A DNA stretch of 64,000 nucleotides, taken from NCBI RefSeq assembly GCF_000307775.2, contig NZ_KK020678.1, forward strand, positions 198,319 to 262,318, written 5' to 3'. The translations under genes were made by a program, and so were the position numbers. Numbering within the stretch: the first letter of the stretch is position 1; each line of letters starts with the position of its first letter. Shown here one piece after another: positions 49,892-58,509 of the stretch. The notes below the pieces were generated by a model. The model was not told where the DNA came from, ran no database searches, and saw nothing but the letters and a program-made list of their open reading frames with translations. The stretch comes from Stutzerimonas stutzeri KOS6. GTDB lineage: Bacteria; Pseudomonadota; Gammaproteobacteria; Pseudomonadales; Pseudomonadaceae.

Positions 49892-50950
49892 TCAGGGAAT
49901 GAGCCTGCTCGCCCGCAGCCGGGTGAACACCTCGAAGAACGCCTCGTCGCTCGCCTGGTAGTCCACAAAGCCGAGCTTGCGGCTCTTCGACATGTCCGTT
50001 ACCACCTCGATCGGCCGGCCGAGATCGGCATCGGTGTGCCACGGTGAAATCAGTTTGCCGATGTCCGCTTCGGTCAGGCCGAACTGCTTCGACATGTCAC
50101 TCCAGATCGCCGCGTCACCCGCCATCTGCTGTTCCAGCGGGGCCGGGCCGTCGAACGGCGCGGCTTCGACACCGAACCACTCGGCAATCCGCGTCCACAT
50201 CCACTGCCAGCGGAATACGTCACCGTTGACGACATTGAACGCCTGATTGGCCGCGTCAGGCGTGGTGGAGGCCCAGCGCAGATGCCTGGCAAGCTGGCCG
50301 GCATCGGTCATATCGGTCAGGCTGTTCCACTGGACTTCCGAGCCCGGAAAGCGGAATGGCCGGCCAGTGAAGCGGCAAATGGAGGCGTAGACCGCCAGCG
50401 TGGTGGCCATGTTCATCGCGTTACCCACTGCAACGCCGGTGATGGTGTGCGGTCGGTGCACGCTCCAGCTGAAGCCATCGCGTTGCGCGGCTGCGAACAC
50501 TTCGTCTTCCTGGGCGTAGTAGAAATTGTCGACGTCCAGCCGGCCCTGTTCCTCGCGAAACGGCGTCTGCGGCAGCGAGCCCTTGCCGTAGGCTTCGAAG
50601 GGGCCGAGGTAGTGCTTGAGGCCGGTCACCAGCGCGACATGTCGCACCGTGCCGGAAGGGCGCACGGCGTCGAGCACATTGCGGATCATCTGCGCGTTGA
50701 CCCGGATGTTCTCCGCTTCGCTGGCCTGTCGCGCCCAGGTGGTGAGGAACAGGTGCGTGGGCGACACGCTGCTCAGCGCTGACGCCAAGGCGGCCGGGTC
50801 CAGCAGATCGGCGCTGATCGGCGTCACGCCGGTCTCGGCGTTCGGCCGCCGTGCCAGTCCGGCAACCGCCCAGCCTTCGCTTGCCAACAGATGCGAAAGG
50901 GCGCTACCGACGATGCCGCTCGAGCCGACTACCAGTGCTTGATTTGTCAT
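49892..50950 (-). CDS. SDR-family oxidoreductase (PRISE-like)
   Basis: A 352-residue extended short-chain dehydrogenase. The cofactor motif is VVGSSGIVGSALSHLL, and VTGLKHYLGPFEAYGKG resembles progesterone 5-beta-reductase/iridoid-synthase-like enzymes (PRISE), which reduce activated enones. WSVHRPHTITGVAVGNAMNM follows the active-site region. Divergent from an HxlR regulator gene 88 bases away, suggesting induction by an electrophile or quinone. Confidence 0.85.
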   Translation of the reverse strand: MTNQALVVGSSGIVGSALSHLLASEGWAVAGLARRPNAETGVTPISADLLDPAALASALSSVSPTHLFLTTWARQASEAENIRVNAQMIRNVLDAVRPSGTVRHVALVTGLKHYLGPFEAYGKGSLPQTPFREEQGRLDVDNFYYAQEDEVFAAAQRDGFSWSVHRPHTITGVAVGNAMNMATTLAVYASICRFTGRPFRFPGSEVQWNSLTDMTDAGQLARHLRWASTTPDAANQAFNVVNGDVFRWQWMWTRIAEWFGVEAAPFDGPAPLEQQMAGDAAIWSDMSKQFGLTEADIGKLISPWHTDADLGRPIEVVTDMSKSRKLGFVDYQASDEAFFEVFTRLRASRLIP

Positions 50951-51038
50951 GTTCAAAACCCCACAAAGCGAAACAGGTCTGCACCTTACCCACTCGAAAA
51001 TGCCGATCCAAGTCGGCACCAAATGGTAACCATCCCCC

Positions 51039-51422
51039 ATGCAACCCGGATCTGACGAAGAACAATGGCGGGAAGACTGTGCGCCCAGACGCGTACTCGA
51101 GATCTTCTCGACCAAGTGGACCAGCATGGTTCTGCACACGCTTTATGCGCGGCACGACGGCATCGCCCGCAGCGGCGCGTTGCATCGAAGCCTGCCAGGC
51201 ATCTCCAAGAAAATGCTGATACAGACGCTACGGGAGCTGGAGACGAGCGGATTGATAGAGCGGCACACGCTCGATTCGGTGCCGCCGGCGGTGAGCTACG
51301 CGCTTTCGCCGCTGGGCAAGCTCATGGTTGAGCCCATCGAGCTGGTCTACGAGTGGGCGCGGCAGCACTCCGATGCCCTGGACGAGCTGCAGCCGAGGCG
51401 GACGTCCCGCAGGCGCGGTTAA
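51039..51422 (+). CDS. HxlR-family regulator
   Basis: A 127-residue winged-helix protein of the HxlR/DUF24 family, recognised by EIFSTKWTSMVLHTLY, LHRSLPGISKKMLIQTLREL and LETSGLIERH. The first cysteine lies in EDCAPRRVLE as in redox-sensing HxlR members. Divergent from the SDR gene, its probable target; the shared gap is 88 bases. Confidence 0.9.
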   Translation: MQPGSDEEQWREDCAPRRVLEIFSTKWTSMVLHTLYARHDGIARSGALHRSLPGISKKMLIQTLRELETSGLIERHTLDSVPPAVSYALSPLGKLMVEPIELVYEWARQHSDALDELQPRRTSRRRG

Positions 51423-51588
51423 GTCTTTACTGAATGTGCGTGGAGCCGCGTGGCAGGGCGGGTGGCGGCGCGCCTGGAAACCGAGGCGCGCCGCCAGTCG
51501 CGGCCTGCGCCATGCAATTGGCAGGCGATTTTCCTATGGCCGGGATATGATGCGCGCCCCCAGCGCCCCGCTCAGCTAGCAGAACATC

Positions 51589-52332
51589 ATGCCCGGCACC
51601 GCCATCTATACCGACCTGTCGGGTTACTACGATCTCCTCTGCGCCGATATCGACTACGGTGCGCAAAGCCACTGTATTCATAGGCTGCAACAGCTGTTCG
51701 GCAATGCCGGCAACCGGCATCTGGATCTGGCCTGTGGTACCGGGCCGCACGTCCGGCACTTTATCGACGCGGGCTATCAGAGCGGGGGCCTCGACATCAA
51801 CCAGCCCATGCTGGACAGGGCCGCCGTCCGCTGCCCGGAAGCGCATTTTGCTCTGCAGGACATGTGTGGCTTCACAGTCAGTCAGCCGTTCGATCTGATC
51901 ACCTGCTTCCTTTACTCCATCCATTACAGCGCCGCGATCGAGCGACTCAAGGCCTGTATCGCCAGCGTGCATGGTGCGTTGGGCACAGGTGGGCTGTTCT
52001 GCTTCAACGCCGTCGATAAGCGCAGGATCGACAACGCATCATTCATCTCCCACAGCGCCCGTCACGCGGATGGCCTGTTCAGTTTCAGTTCCGGCTGGAA
52101 CTATCCGGGCGTCGGCGAGCAGCAAGCGCTGCGGTTGCGCATCGAGAAAACCGTCGCGGGTGAAAGCCAGGTCTGGCATGACGAGCATCCCATGGTGGCG
52201 GTGAGCTTCGATGAGCTGCTCGAGCTGCTGGAGCCGTACTTCGAGGTGCATGTGCTCGAGCACGATTACGAGAGGATCGTCCCCTGGGACACAACGTCCG
52301 GGAACGCGATATTTGCCTGCGTGAAGATCTGA
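51589..52332 (+). CDS. Class I SAM-dependent methyltransferase
   Basis: A 247-residue methyltransferase with motif I HLDLACGTGPHVRHFIDAGY and DLITCFLYSIHYSAAI. The start MPGTAIYTDLSGYYDLLCAD is like bacterial small-molecule methyltransferases. The ATG follows an AGCAGAAC sequence. Substrate unknown. It stands between HxlR and a convergent GNAT gene. Confidence 0.85.
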   Translation: MPGTAIYTDLSGYYDLLCADIDYGAQSHCIHRLQQLFGNAGNRHLDLACGTGPHVRHFIDAGYQSGGLDINQPMLDRAAVRCPEAHFALQDMCGFTVSQPFDLITCFLYSIHYSAAIERLKACIASVHGALGTGGLFCFNAVDKRRIDNASFISHSARHADGLFSFSSGWNYPGVGEQQALRLRIEKTVAGESQVWHDEHPMVAVSFDELLELLEPYFEVHVLEHDYERIVPWDTTSGNAIFACVKI

Positions 52333-52423
52333 TCCGCAGGGCCTCTAGCCAGGTGCGATCCCATCCGTCGACGCGTCGACCATACCGCTGAAAGCGGCGA
52401 TGTCTTTTTCCAGGGCCGGGTTG

Positions 52424-53119
52424 TCAGTGCAGGTGCTTGGCTGGCGCCTGGGTCTGGATCAGGTGATCGGCCTGTCGGGCCAGTTCGTCGAGCAGACGGT
52501 CCCGTTGTTTCTCCGCGTCAGTCATGCTGGCCTGGCCGTGTTGTTGCACCAGATAGCTATATATCTGCCGGACCTCCTTGGACTGGAAGATTGGCTCGAG
52601 GTCCTGCACCGCCACTGCGCCGTTCGAAGGCTGGCTTCGAGTATTCATCACCACCTGCGGCCCGCGTGCTGCCAGCGGCTGGAAGCCCAGCGCCTGGAAA
52701 TACGGCACCTTGCTGGCCACGCACGCCACTTGCGCATGGGGATAACGCGCCACCATCGCCTCGACCATGGCCCGCCCGATGCCCTGGCGACGATGGCTGG
52801 CCTGCACCGCCAGATAGACCAACGCACAGGCTTCGGGATCGTCCACATGCGGCAGGTACAGGGCGAAGCCAAGCAGGCTTGCCGGGTCATCGGCATCCAG
52901 CGCCATGAGCAGTTCAGGCTTGCCGGCCTGCGCGCCGTCCATGCTGTCCAGATAGCGATGCACCTCGAAGCCCACCACGTACTGATACAGCTGATACAGC
53001 AGGTTGTCGGGCGTCAGCGAGACGGGGCTGATGTCGCCGAGGTAGTCCACCACCATCTGCAACACCTGGCTTTTCAGCGATTCCGGCGGCGGGGTGTTCA
53101 GATGGGCAAGGGTGAACAT
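52424..53119 (-). CDS. GNAT-family acetyltransferase
   Basis: A 231-residue protein with a central GNAT domain: acetyl-CoA loop VQASHRRQGIGRAMVEAMV and FQALGFQPLAARGPQVV. The N-terminal 60 residues (MFTLAHLNTPPPESLKSQVL) and the C-terminal coiled-coil-like region (SMTDAEKQRDRLLDELARQA) are extras beyond the core fold. GGAG lies upstream of the start at 53119. Substrate unknown. Confidence 0.85.
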   Translation of the reverse strand: MFTLAHLNTPPPESLKSQVLQMVVDYLGDISPVSLTPDNLLYQLYQYVVGFEVHRYLDSMDGAQAGKPELLMALDADDPASLLGFALYLPHVDDPEACALVYLAVQASHRRQGIGRAMVEAMVARYPHAQVACVASKVPYFQALGFQPLAARGPQVVMNTRSQPSNGAVAVQDLEPIFQSKEVRQIYSYLVQQHGQASMTDAEKQRDRLLDELARQADHLIQTQAPAKHLH

Positions 53120-53172
53120 GGAGGCTCCGGATTGGTGCGGAAAGCGGGCATTGTAAGGGGCGCGGTGGCAGG

Positions 53173-53200
53173 GTGGAAAACGGCAAAGCCTTTTCCACAC
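53173..53200. repeat. REP palindrome
   Basis: GTGGAAAACGGCAAAGCC followed by TTTTCCACACG; same family as the units at 48601, 59959 and 60637. It marks the left edge of the accessory island. Confidence 0.75.
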
Positions 53201-53331
53201 GTTGCTTGCACGCTACACCTGAACTGAAGGCATCCGTCTGCGGCGCGCCAGACTTCGGCGCTCTGCACCGCTACGTTGTCCCGCGCCGAATGGCGCTTAG
53301 TCGCAGCCGCGTCGAGGACGCATTTCCATAC

Positions 53332-54006
53332 TTACCTGTCGCGGCGCACATCGAGAATTTCGTCTTTACCGAGCATTTCTCGAATCCTCTGCCGGATGGT
53401 TAGTCTGCTCTCTTGCAAAGGTTGAAGGCCGAAACGTTGGCGTTCATTGTCCACCAAGCGTCGCGGCAGATGTGTTTCGCAGTAACGAGCGTATTGTTCG
53501 AAATAGATCCTGCTATACGCACCATCCTTGATCTCGATAGGCTCGTTAAGAGCCTTTCGCTTGTGTTTCACCCAAGGCTCCAGCGCATACCAGCAGGCAA
53601 GGTACATCGGGCCCCAGATATTCATGAAGTGATTCCGTGAAACTAGATTATGGAGGGCCATGTAGCCGATGCGTTGCAGATTGACCCCAACAACCTGCGC
53701 CGCTTCGAGTTCCTGGCTGGTCCAGCCGTTCGGGTTTGACTCGGGATCGTGCGCCAGCCCGCAGTAGCGATGCCTTTTGTGAGCGTCGGTGAGTAGCCTG
53801 ATCTGTGGCTTGAGCGTGTCCATTTCCGACATCGCCCAGCGGAGAATGTCAGCGTCCCTGGATATCGAAGACTCCCGAATATTCTTGGAGCCCTGTTTCA
53901 GTCCTGCGAGCAAAACCAATGTGAGCACTACCATGATCACATCGGATAAACCGGAAACGCCGCTCCAGTCAAACTTGCTGAGCTCCACTTTTATGTCGGT
54001 AAACAT
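53332..54006 (-). CDS. Hypothetical membrane-anchored protein in the toxin island
   Basis: A 224-residue protein. One membrane helix lies near the N-terminus (SDVIMVVLTLVLLAGL), followed by a large cytoplasmic helical region rich in aromatics and basic residues (LVSRNHFMNIWGPMYLACWY). AGGGAAG precedes the ATG. It follows the last remnant of the toxin array on the same strand. It resembles neither the immunity proteins nor the toxins, so it may be a separate accessory gene. Confidence 0.6.
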   Translation of the reverse strand: MFTDIKVELSKFDWSGVSGLSDVIMVVLTLVLLAGLKQGSKNIRESSISRDADILRWAMSEMDTLKPQIRLLTDAHKRHRYCGLAHDPESNPNGWTSQELEAAQVVGVNLQRIGYMALHNLVSRNHFMNIWGPMYLACWYALEPWVKHKRKALNEPIEIKDGAYSRIYFEQYARYCETHLPRRLVDNERQRFGLQPLQESRLTIRQRIREMLGKDEILDVRRDR

Positions 54007-54112
54007 ATCTTCCCTTAACCCTGCCTGGTTGGTATGCCTGGTGGTGGCGCCTGTGTCTTATATCCTGGCGGTTACAAATTGCCATAGCTGAGGCCGCTTT
54101 TTCCAGCCGCTG

Positions 54113-54185
54113 GCCGCCCATCCTTGAACGTGGCTTTGGCGTGAAGTCCGTATCGCTGGATAAGCAAAGCGTTATCCACCCATGC
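54113..54185. repeat. REP unit plus leader remnant of a RAYT element
   Basis: The sequence CATCCTTGAACGT..GAAGTCCGTATC followed by GGATAAGCAAAGCGTTATCC matches the leader of the RAYT gene and its first REP palindrome at 60531-60600. No transposase coding sequence accompanies it. It is joined directly to the truncated fourth immunity gene. Confidence 0.78.
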
Positions 54186-54310
54186 CCACCAAGAATTCCA
54201 ATGCTCATCATGGCGTCGTCTGCTCGCACAAGAATTCACCCATCCACTCGCTACCTGCTGCGCCGCCGACACCGCCAGCAACCGATGCCCCGCCGACCAC
54301 AACCAGACCG
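54176..54310 (-). pseudogene. C-terminal remnant of toxin 3 with a truncated immunity gene
   Basis: The toxin frame reads FCGLVVVGGASVAGGVGGAA then SEWMGEFLCEQTTP and stops at 54208, matching the tail of toxins 1 and 2. An ATG overlaps that stop, and the following frame (out by one base) gives only WNSWWA, the conserved immunity start, before REP DNA begins. A third toxin/immunity unit therefore existed and lost almost everything else. Upstream of about 54310 homology ends. Confidence 0.8.
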
Positions 54311-54356
54311 CAAAACGCCGCCGCCTGAAGCGGATTGATTCAAGCTATCGATGTGC

Positions 54357-54746
54357 TCAGCTATCGCTGAGTTTTAGTAGGGCAACGGCCAAAAATAGCC
54401 ACGCAAGACTAGTCCCCAAGAGCCACGTCGACCAAAGCATTCGAGGTTTCAGATGCTTTGGAAATCGCTCAACTTCAGCGGGCTCGAGTTCCCCTCGGCG
54501 TAGATAAAAGTTAGAAAGGAGAACCGCCCCGGTTATGGCGTTCACTTGCATATATCGGGCAGCGAATCCTGAGCCGGGCCACATATTCAACTGGTTACGG
54601 ATATGGCTGCTATGCGGGAACGCTGCTTTCATTTCATCTAAATCGTGATAAGCCATGTAGATTGTAATGACTTGCCCTATTGCTCCGATCACGAAGGGGG
54701 CCAGCATAAAAGCGAATGCCCACCAAGAGTCCCAGAAAGCAGTCAT
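54357..54746 (-). CDS. Immunity-type three-helix membrane protein (Imm3)
   Basis: A 129-residue protein whose start overlaps the toxin 2 stop by four bases (ATGA). It begins MTAFWDSWWAFAFMLAPFVI, like Imm1 and Imm2, and has three predicted helices (about residues 8-30, 66-82, 105-125). It is more diverged from Imm1/Imm2 than they are from each other (RRGELEPAEVERFPKHLKP against RKGVLDANDVSNFPPPLRR). It has survived although its toxin is broken. Confidence 0.75.
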   Translation of the reverse strand: MTAFWDSWWAFAFMLAPFVIGAIGQVITIYMAYHDLDEMKAAFPHSSHIRNQLNMWPGSGFAARYMQVNAITGAVLLSNFYLRRGELEPAEVERFPKHLKPRMLWSTWLLGTSLAWLFLAVALLKLSDS

Positions 54747-55518
54747 GGTCTGGTTTGCTCGTACAAGAAATCGCCCATCCACTCTCCGCCTGTCTGGCCG
54801 CCAGCCCCACCCGCAACGGAAGCCGCGCCGGTGGCTACTAAAACGCATACAACGCCGCCTATACCACCTGAGCCCAACCCAATGGCTGCGCAAATTGGCG
54901 CTGCGGCCAAATGGCTAGCAAGTGGTACAGCAGCGCTTCCACTGCCCAGGCCCAGCTGCTTGCCGAGGAAAGTCGCTTTCAATTGGTTGTTGAGCTGGCG
55001 GTACAGCTGCTGGCGGGACGTGAAAAATTGCTGACTTTGCAGATGCCCATGCGTGGCGAACTCGCGCTGATGCAGGTATTCGATATCACGCAGCGTGCCG
55101 TCAATCTGCTTCAGTCCATTCCCCAGCATGTCGGTGCTAAGCCCCAGTGACTGGCTGGCGCCGTCGACCATCAGGGCGATCTCGGCCTGATGCTCAGCCA
55201 TGAAGTCGGCTTCGTCCTCGCTCAGTGGTTCCAAGGCCGCACGCACCTTGGCGGCCGCCGCCATCAGCTCGGCCTCTTCGCGTGAGCAAGCGGCTGGATT
55301 GATCAGGTTGCCGAGAACGAACATTTCTCCGGCTTTGAAGCAAAGGAGGCGCCACCGTTATCAAGATTGGTCTTCGGCGACTCGGCCCGGCGGCACCAGC
55401 CATGATCAGGCAACCAACTGGAGTCGCGGTTGCCGGTGCTGTCAGGCTTCCAGCCGGTGTCCAGATCCCACCCCTGATCGAACGGGTAGGCTGCGTCTTT
55501 GAGGGTGTCCGTTCCCAT
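54743..55518 (-). pseudogene. Toxin 2, decayed by two internal deletions and a frame break
   Basis: The start MGTDTLKDAAYPFDQGWDLD and the ribosome-binding region match toxin 1. After GGASFAS about 70 codons are missing relative to toxin 1 (the segment holding the LysM-like domain), and the join puts KAGEMFVLGNLINP out of frame. A second deletion of roughly 100 codons falls after KQLGLGS. The remaining C-terminus (GVVCVLVATGAASVAGGAGG, EWMGDFLYEQTRP) is intact and ends at the Imm3 overlap. It cannot make a full toxin. Confidence 0.85.
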
Positions 55519-55610
55519 GAAAATCTTCCCTGTCTTGTTGAACCGGACCGCAGTCTATCTATTTGACGGCCTTGGCTAATCGGCTCTTGTTCACGAAACT
55601 TGGGCTTGGG
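55519..55610. repeat. Toxin upstream region, copy at toxin 2
   Basis: Shares GCAGTCTATCNATTTGA and TTGTTCACGAAACNTG, in order and spacing, with 59766-59856 upstream of toxin 1. The duplication unit therefore included about 90 bases of leader or promoter. The rest of the 478-base gap to 55996 holds no gene except a repeat at 55704. Confidence 0.75.
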
Positions 55611-55703
55611 CACTGTCGGGGCGTTTCCATATGGAATCGAAGCCCGCCAGCATCACTGCGTTTTTTCGACACGGCGAATAGCCACGGCCCGAGTAAATGT
55701 CTG

Positions 55704-55756
55704 GTGGAAAAAATGAGCGGGTAGGGCAGCTAGAAAATAAGTCTGTCCCCTTTTTC
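55704..55756 (+). repeat. Left imperfect direct repeat flanking the PD-(D/E)XK gene
   Basis: GTGGAAAAAATGAGCGGGTA, then GGGCAGCTAGAAAATAAGTC and TGTCCCCTTTTT. It matches the segment at 57392-57443 on the other side of the nuclease gene. The core AAATAAGTCTGTCCCC resembles short repeats commonly found near RAYT-type transposases. Confidence 0.65.
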
Positions 55757-55996
55757 GCTAGCGGAGCCAGGGCTTGTCGAAGCGTGGGGCAACGAGAAGT
55801 AGTCGGCCACGAGGCCAGGCGCTTGAATCGAATACGACGACCGGCAGTGCGCTGCTCTAGGGCCTGTTGCAGGCTTCGTTTCGCCCGCTGGATGGGCGCG
55901 CGATTATACGGACTCGACTAGTGGCTAGATAATGTCATTCGTCGGAACGATGGCTTATAGTGCGCGCCCTCGATGGATAGGTGGGGGAGCAGAGAC

Positions 55997-57238
55997 ATGG
56001 ATGAAATAGCGAAGCGATGCCTTGATCAGTATCGAAACATGAAGTCCGACAACGAGCGGCGAAAGATAGAAGGTCTGCATGACTACAGCCTCATTGCATC
56101 GCTGCTGAAGCCGTCGAACGAGGTGACGCTTCACTCGCGCTTCCTCTGCTCCATGCTCAATCCGAAGGGGCTTCATTATCAGGGCAGCGTTTTTCTCGAA
56201 CTCTTTCTGAAGGAACTACCGGAACAGTTTCGGCGCTTCGATCTTGAGCGCGCCACTGTCGTGCGTGAGAAGGACAGCATCGACGTTTTGATCCACGACG
56301 GCGAGCGCGCACTTATCGTCGAAAACAAGATCGATGCGCCGGACCAGCGTTATCAGATCAGCCGCTATATCGGTTGCGTGCATAGAAAGCTGTTCGCTGG
56401 CGAGGAGGATTTGTCCGATCGGGTGGCGGTGATCTACCTGAGTGCCTGGCGCTCCCAACCTAGTAAACGGTCGAACAGCCTAGCGGGATTTTCACTCGCC
56501 GGGAACGTGCTCCGCTGGGAGGGCTACGGTGGAACCAAGCCTCATGCGGATCTTCCAGACTTCCGGGACAACGCAAACGTGGCAATCCCGTTTCATCACG
56601 TCCCGTATTTTCCATCGTTGGTCCGGTGGGCTGAGAACTGCGCTGAAATGGCGCCGACCGGCGGCATACGAAACGCCTTTGAAGAGTACCGCCTCGTTTT
56701 GGAAAGGCTGCAGAAACCGAAGTCTTGGAGAAAAATCATGAGGCTCGATAGTTACGCCATGAGCCTGCCGGATACGGAACAGCGTGATATGTACGCTTTC
56801 ATGATCGAGGCGCAGATGGCACTGGATCGCTTCATTGCAGCCAGGCTGTTTGAAGGGCTTAAGGCTTTGTTCGGCGAAGCGGCGCTCGTTGAGCGTGGGC
56901 CGTTCAAGACACTGGATGAAGACAACCTATTCAAATGGCTAACCAAGCAAGGCAGGAACAAGGCTTGGGAGCGTGTGGGCGCCGTCTTTGATGCCCCCAC
57001 ACGGCCGGTCGCGCTAGTTTTTGCCAGTGAGTTTGCCTATATGGGTGTTATGGACGAGAGGCCGTTGTGGGACAAGGCATGCAGGCATGCCAATTTGATC
57101 CACGGGGGAAACGTTAGAAGACTTCTTAGAACGCAGCAGGACGGCGTATATCGGTTCCTGGATTACATTCATAAGCAAGCGGCGCAGTGTGGGGTTCTGG
57201 CGGCACCTTTGAAAAATAAGTCGTCAGATGCGAAGTGA
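55997..57238 (+). CDS. PD-(D/E)XK nuclease family protein
   Basis: A 413-residue protein. The catalytic core is DSIDVLIHDGERALIVENKI, with Asp and E-x-K in the classical spacing, followed by DQRYQISRYIGCVHRK. It begins MDEIAKRCLDQYRNMKSDNE; GGGGGAG lies nine bases before the ATG at 55997, deciding this start over 55973. Members of the PDDEXK_4 family are stand-alone and linked to defence or mobile DNA. It is opposite in direction to the toxin array and flanked by imperfect repeats, so it looks like inserted cargo. Confidence 0.82.
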   Translation: MDEIAKRCLDQYRNMKSDNERRKIEGLHDYSLIASLLKPSNEVTLHSRFLCSMLNPKGLHYQGSVFLELFLKELPEQFRRFDLERATVVREKDSIDVLIHDGERALIVENKIDAPDQRYQISRYIGCVHRKLFAGEEDLSDRVAVIYLSAWRSQPSKRSNSLAGFSLAGNVLRWEGYGGTKPHADLPDFRDNANVAIPFHHVPYFPSLVRWAENCAEMAPTGGIRNAFEEYRLVLERLQKPKSWRKIMRLDSYAMSLPDTEQRDMYAFMIEAQMALDRFIAARLFEGLKALFGEAALVERGPFKTLDEDNLFKWLTKQGRNKAWERVGAVFDAPTRPVALVFASEFAYMGVMDERPLWDKACRHANLIHGGNVRRLLRTQQDGVYRFLDYIHKQAAQCGVLAAPLKNKSSDAK

Positions 57239-57391
57239 GAGAGCTGTTCGACGCCTTGGTTCCGCCCTGCTGGGCGGGTTCCTTTTGGCAATCGCCCGGA
57301 TGGCCCGCCCCGCCATCCGGCTCGCTCCAGTTCGTTCCGCATCGCCATTCGAGGGGCGCGCCGCGAACCTTTCCGTGTGGACGACCCAAGC

Positions 57392-57443
57392 GTGGCGGAA
57401 AGATGAGCGGTTGGGGACGGAAAAATATGTCTGTTCACTTTTC
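57392..57443 (+). repeat. Right imperfect direct repeat flanking the PD-(D/E)XK gene
   Basis: GTGGCGGAAAGATGAGCGGT, then TGGGGACGGAAAAATATGTC and TGTTCACTTTTC. Together with 55704-55756 it brackets the nuclease gene in direct orientation. The GC-rich stretch 57240-57390 before it has no recognisable gene. Confidence 0.65.
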
Positions 57444-57537
57444 AACGCCGTAGAACCCGATTGCTAAAAGGAGTGATAGATAGTGATCTGGAGTCGAACG
57501 ATCAGGTTTCAAACCACATGCTGAAGTCAAAAACACA

Positions 57538-57927
57538 TCAATTTCCAGTGAGTTCTAGCAGGCCAACCGCAAGACACAGCCATGCCATGCCGACACATGC
57601 CAGCTTGGTCGATAGGGTCATAAGGCGGCGCAGCGGTGGGGGGAAGTTGCTAACGTCATTGGCATCAAGCACCCCTTTTCTAACATTGAAATCCGAAAGA
57701 AGTAAGGCGCCGCTTAGCGACCCGACCAGATAGAAACGGGAAGTAAAGTTCCTTGTCCCCAAAATGTGCTGCTGCTTAGCCCACGCACTGTTTGGAAGAG
57801 CTGACAGCATGATGTTGAAGTGGCGATTACAGGCGATGTAGACACCAATCGCTACGCCAGATAACCCAATAACGAAGGGTGTCAGCATAAAAGCGAATGC
57901 CCACCAGGAATTCCAAAACTCAGCCAT
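57538..57927 (-). CDS. Immunity-type three-helix membrane protein (Imm2)
   Basis: A 129-residue protein (MAEFWNSWWAFAFMLTPFVI) very similar to Imm1 along its length, for example ALLLSDFNVRKGVLDANDVS against ALLLSEFNVRKGVLDANDVS. Three predicted helices. It follows a decayed toxin tail and has no functional toxin partner, so it is an orphan immunity gene that could still protect against toxins of this family. Confidence 0.77.
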   Translation of the reverse strand: MAEFWNSWWAFAFMLTPFVIGLSGVAIGVYIACNRHFNIMLSALPNSAWAKQQHILGTRNFTSRFYLVGSLSGALLLSDFNVRKGVLDANDVSNFPPPLRRLMTLSTKLACVGMAWLCLAVGLLELTGN

Positions 57928-58080
57928 GGCTTAGTCTCTCTTACAGAGAACTCTCCCATCCACTCACCACCTGCCGCACCACCGGCACTGCCAGCAACCG
58001 AAACCGCCTGACTAATACCAGACCTCAAACAACGCCACCTTCGCCACCCGAAGCTGTTCCTATCGCAGCACAAGTCGATG
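57928..58080 (-). pseudogene. Degenerate C-terminal toxin fragment preceding Imm2
   Basis: Homology to the toxin tail runs CAAIGTASGGEGGVV, stop/frame change, VSVAGSAGGAAGGEWMGEF then SVRETKPW. The normal stop that overlaps the immunity start (ATGA) has become ATGG, so no toxin terminus remains. No upstream toxin sequence is present; the fragment abuts Imm1. Confidence 0.75.
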
Positions 58081-58107
58081 TGGTGTATGAACTGACTACC
58101 GGCCTCT

Positions 58108-58509
58108 TCAGCCTCCGGCATACTTGATCAGCGCAAATGCCAAAGAAAGCCACGCCATGCCGACGAATGCGAGTTTGGTGGATAACGTCATGATTCGCCG
58201 TAGCGAGGGTGGAAAGTTGCTGACATCGTTGGCATCGAGCACACCTTTACGGACGTTGAATTCGGAGAGGAGCAGGGCGCCGCTGAGCGTACTGACCAAG
58301 TAGCATCGCGAAGCCAGGCTCGTTGTACCCACGATCTGGCGTTGCCTAGCCCAGTCACTGTTTGGAAGCGCTGAGAGCATCGTGTCGAAATGGCGGCTAC
58401 AGGCGATGTAGATACCAATTGCCACACCAGATAGCCCAATCACGAAAGGGGCCAGCAAAAAAGCAAATGCCAATCCAGGGTGCCATGTATCAATATCAAA
58501 AAAACTCAT
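58108..58509 (-). CDS. Immunity-type three-helix membrane protein (Imm1), partner of intact toxin
   Basis: A 133-residue inner-membrane protein starting MSFFDIDTWHPGLAFAFLLA and overlapping the toxin stop by four bases (ATGA). Predicted helices are about residues 12-36, 72-88 and 110-130. Translational coupling to the toxin and the recurrence of related genes after every toxin tail support an immunity role. This is inference; the family is not one I recognise. Confidence 0.78.
   Translation of the reverse strand: MSFFDIDTWHPGLAFAFLLAPFVIGLSGVAIGIYIACSRHFDTMLSALPNSDWARQRQIVGTTSLASRCYLVSTLSGALLLSEFNVRKGVLDANDVSNFPPSLRRIMTLSTKLAFVGMAWLSLAFALIKYAGG

Noticed and set aside
53969..54229. An 86-codon minus-strand frame across the REP unit
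   Set aside because: It joins the truncated immunity start to REP and leader DNA out of the conserved frame and is not a real gene.
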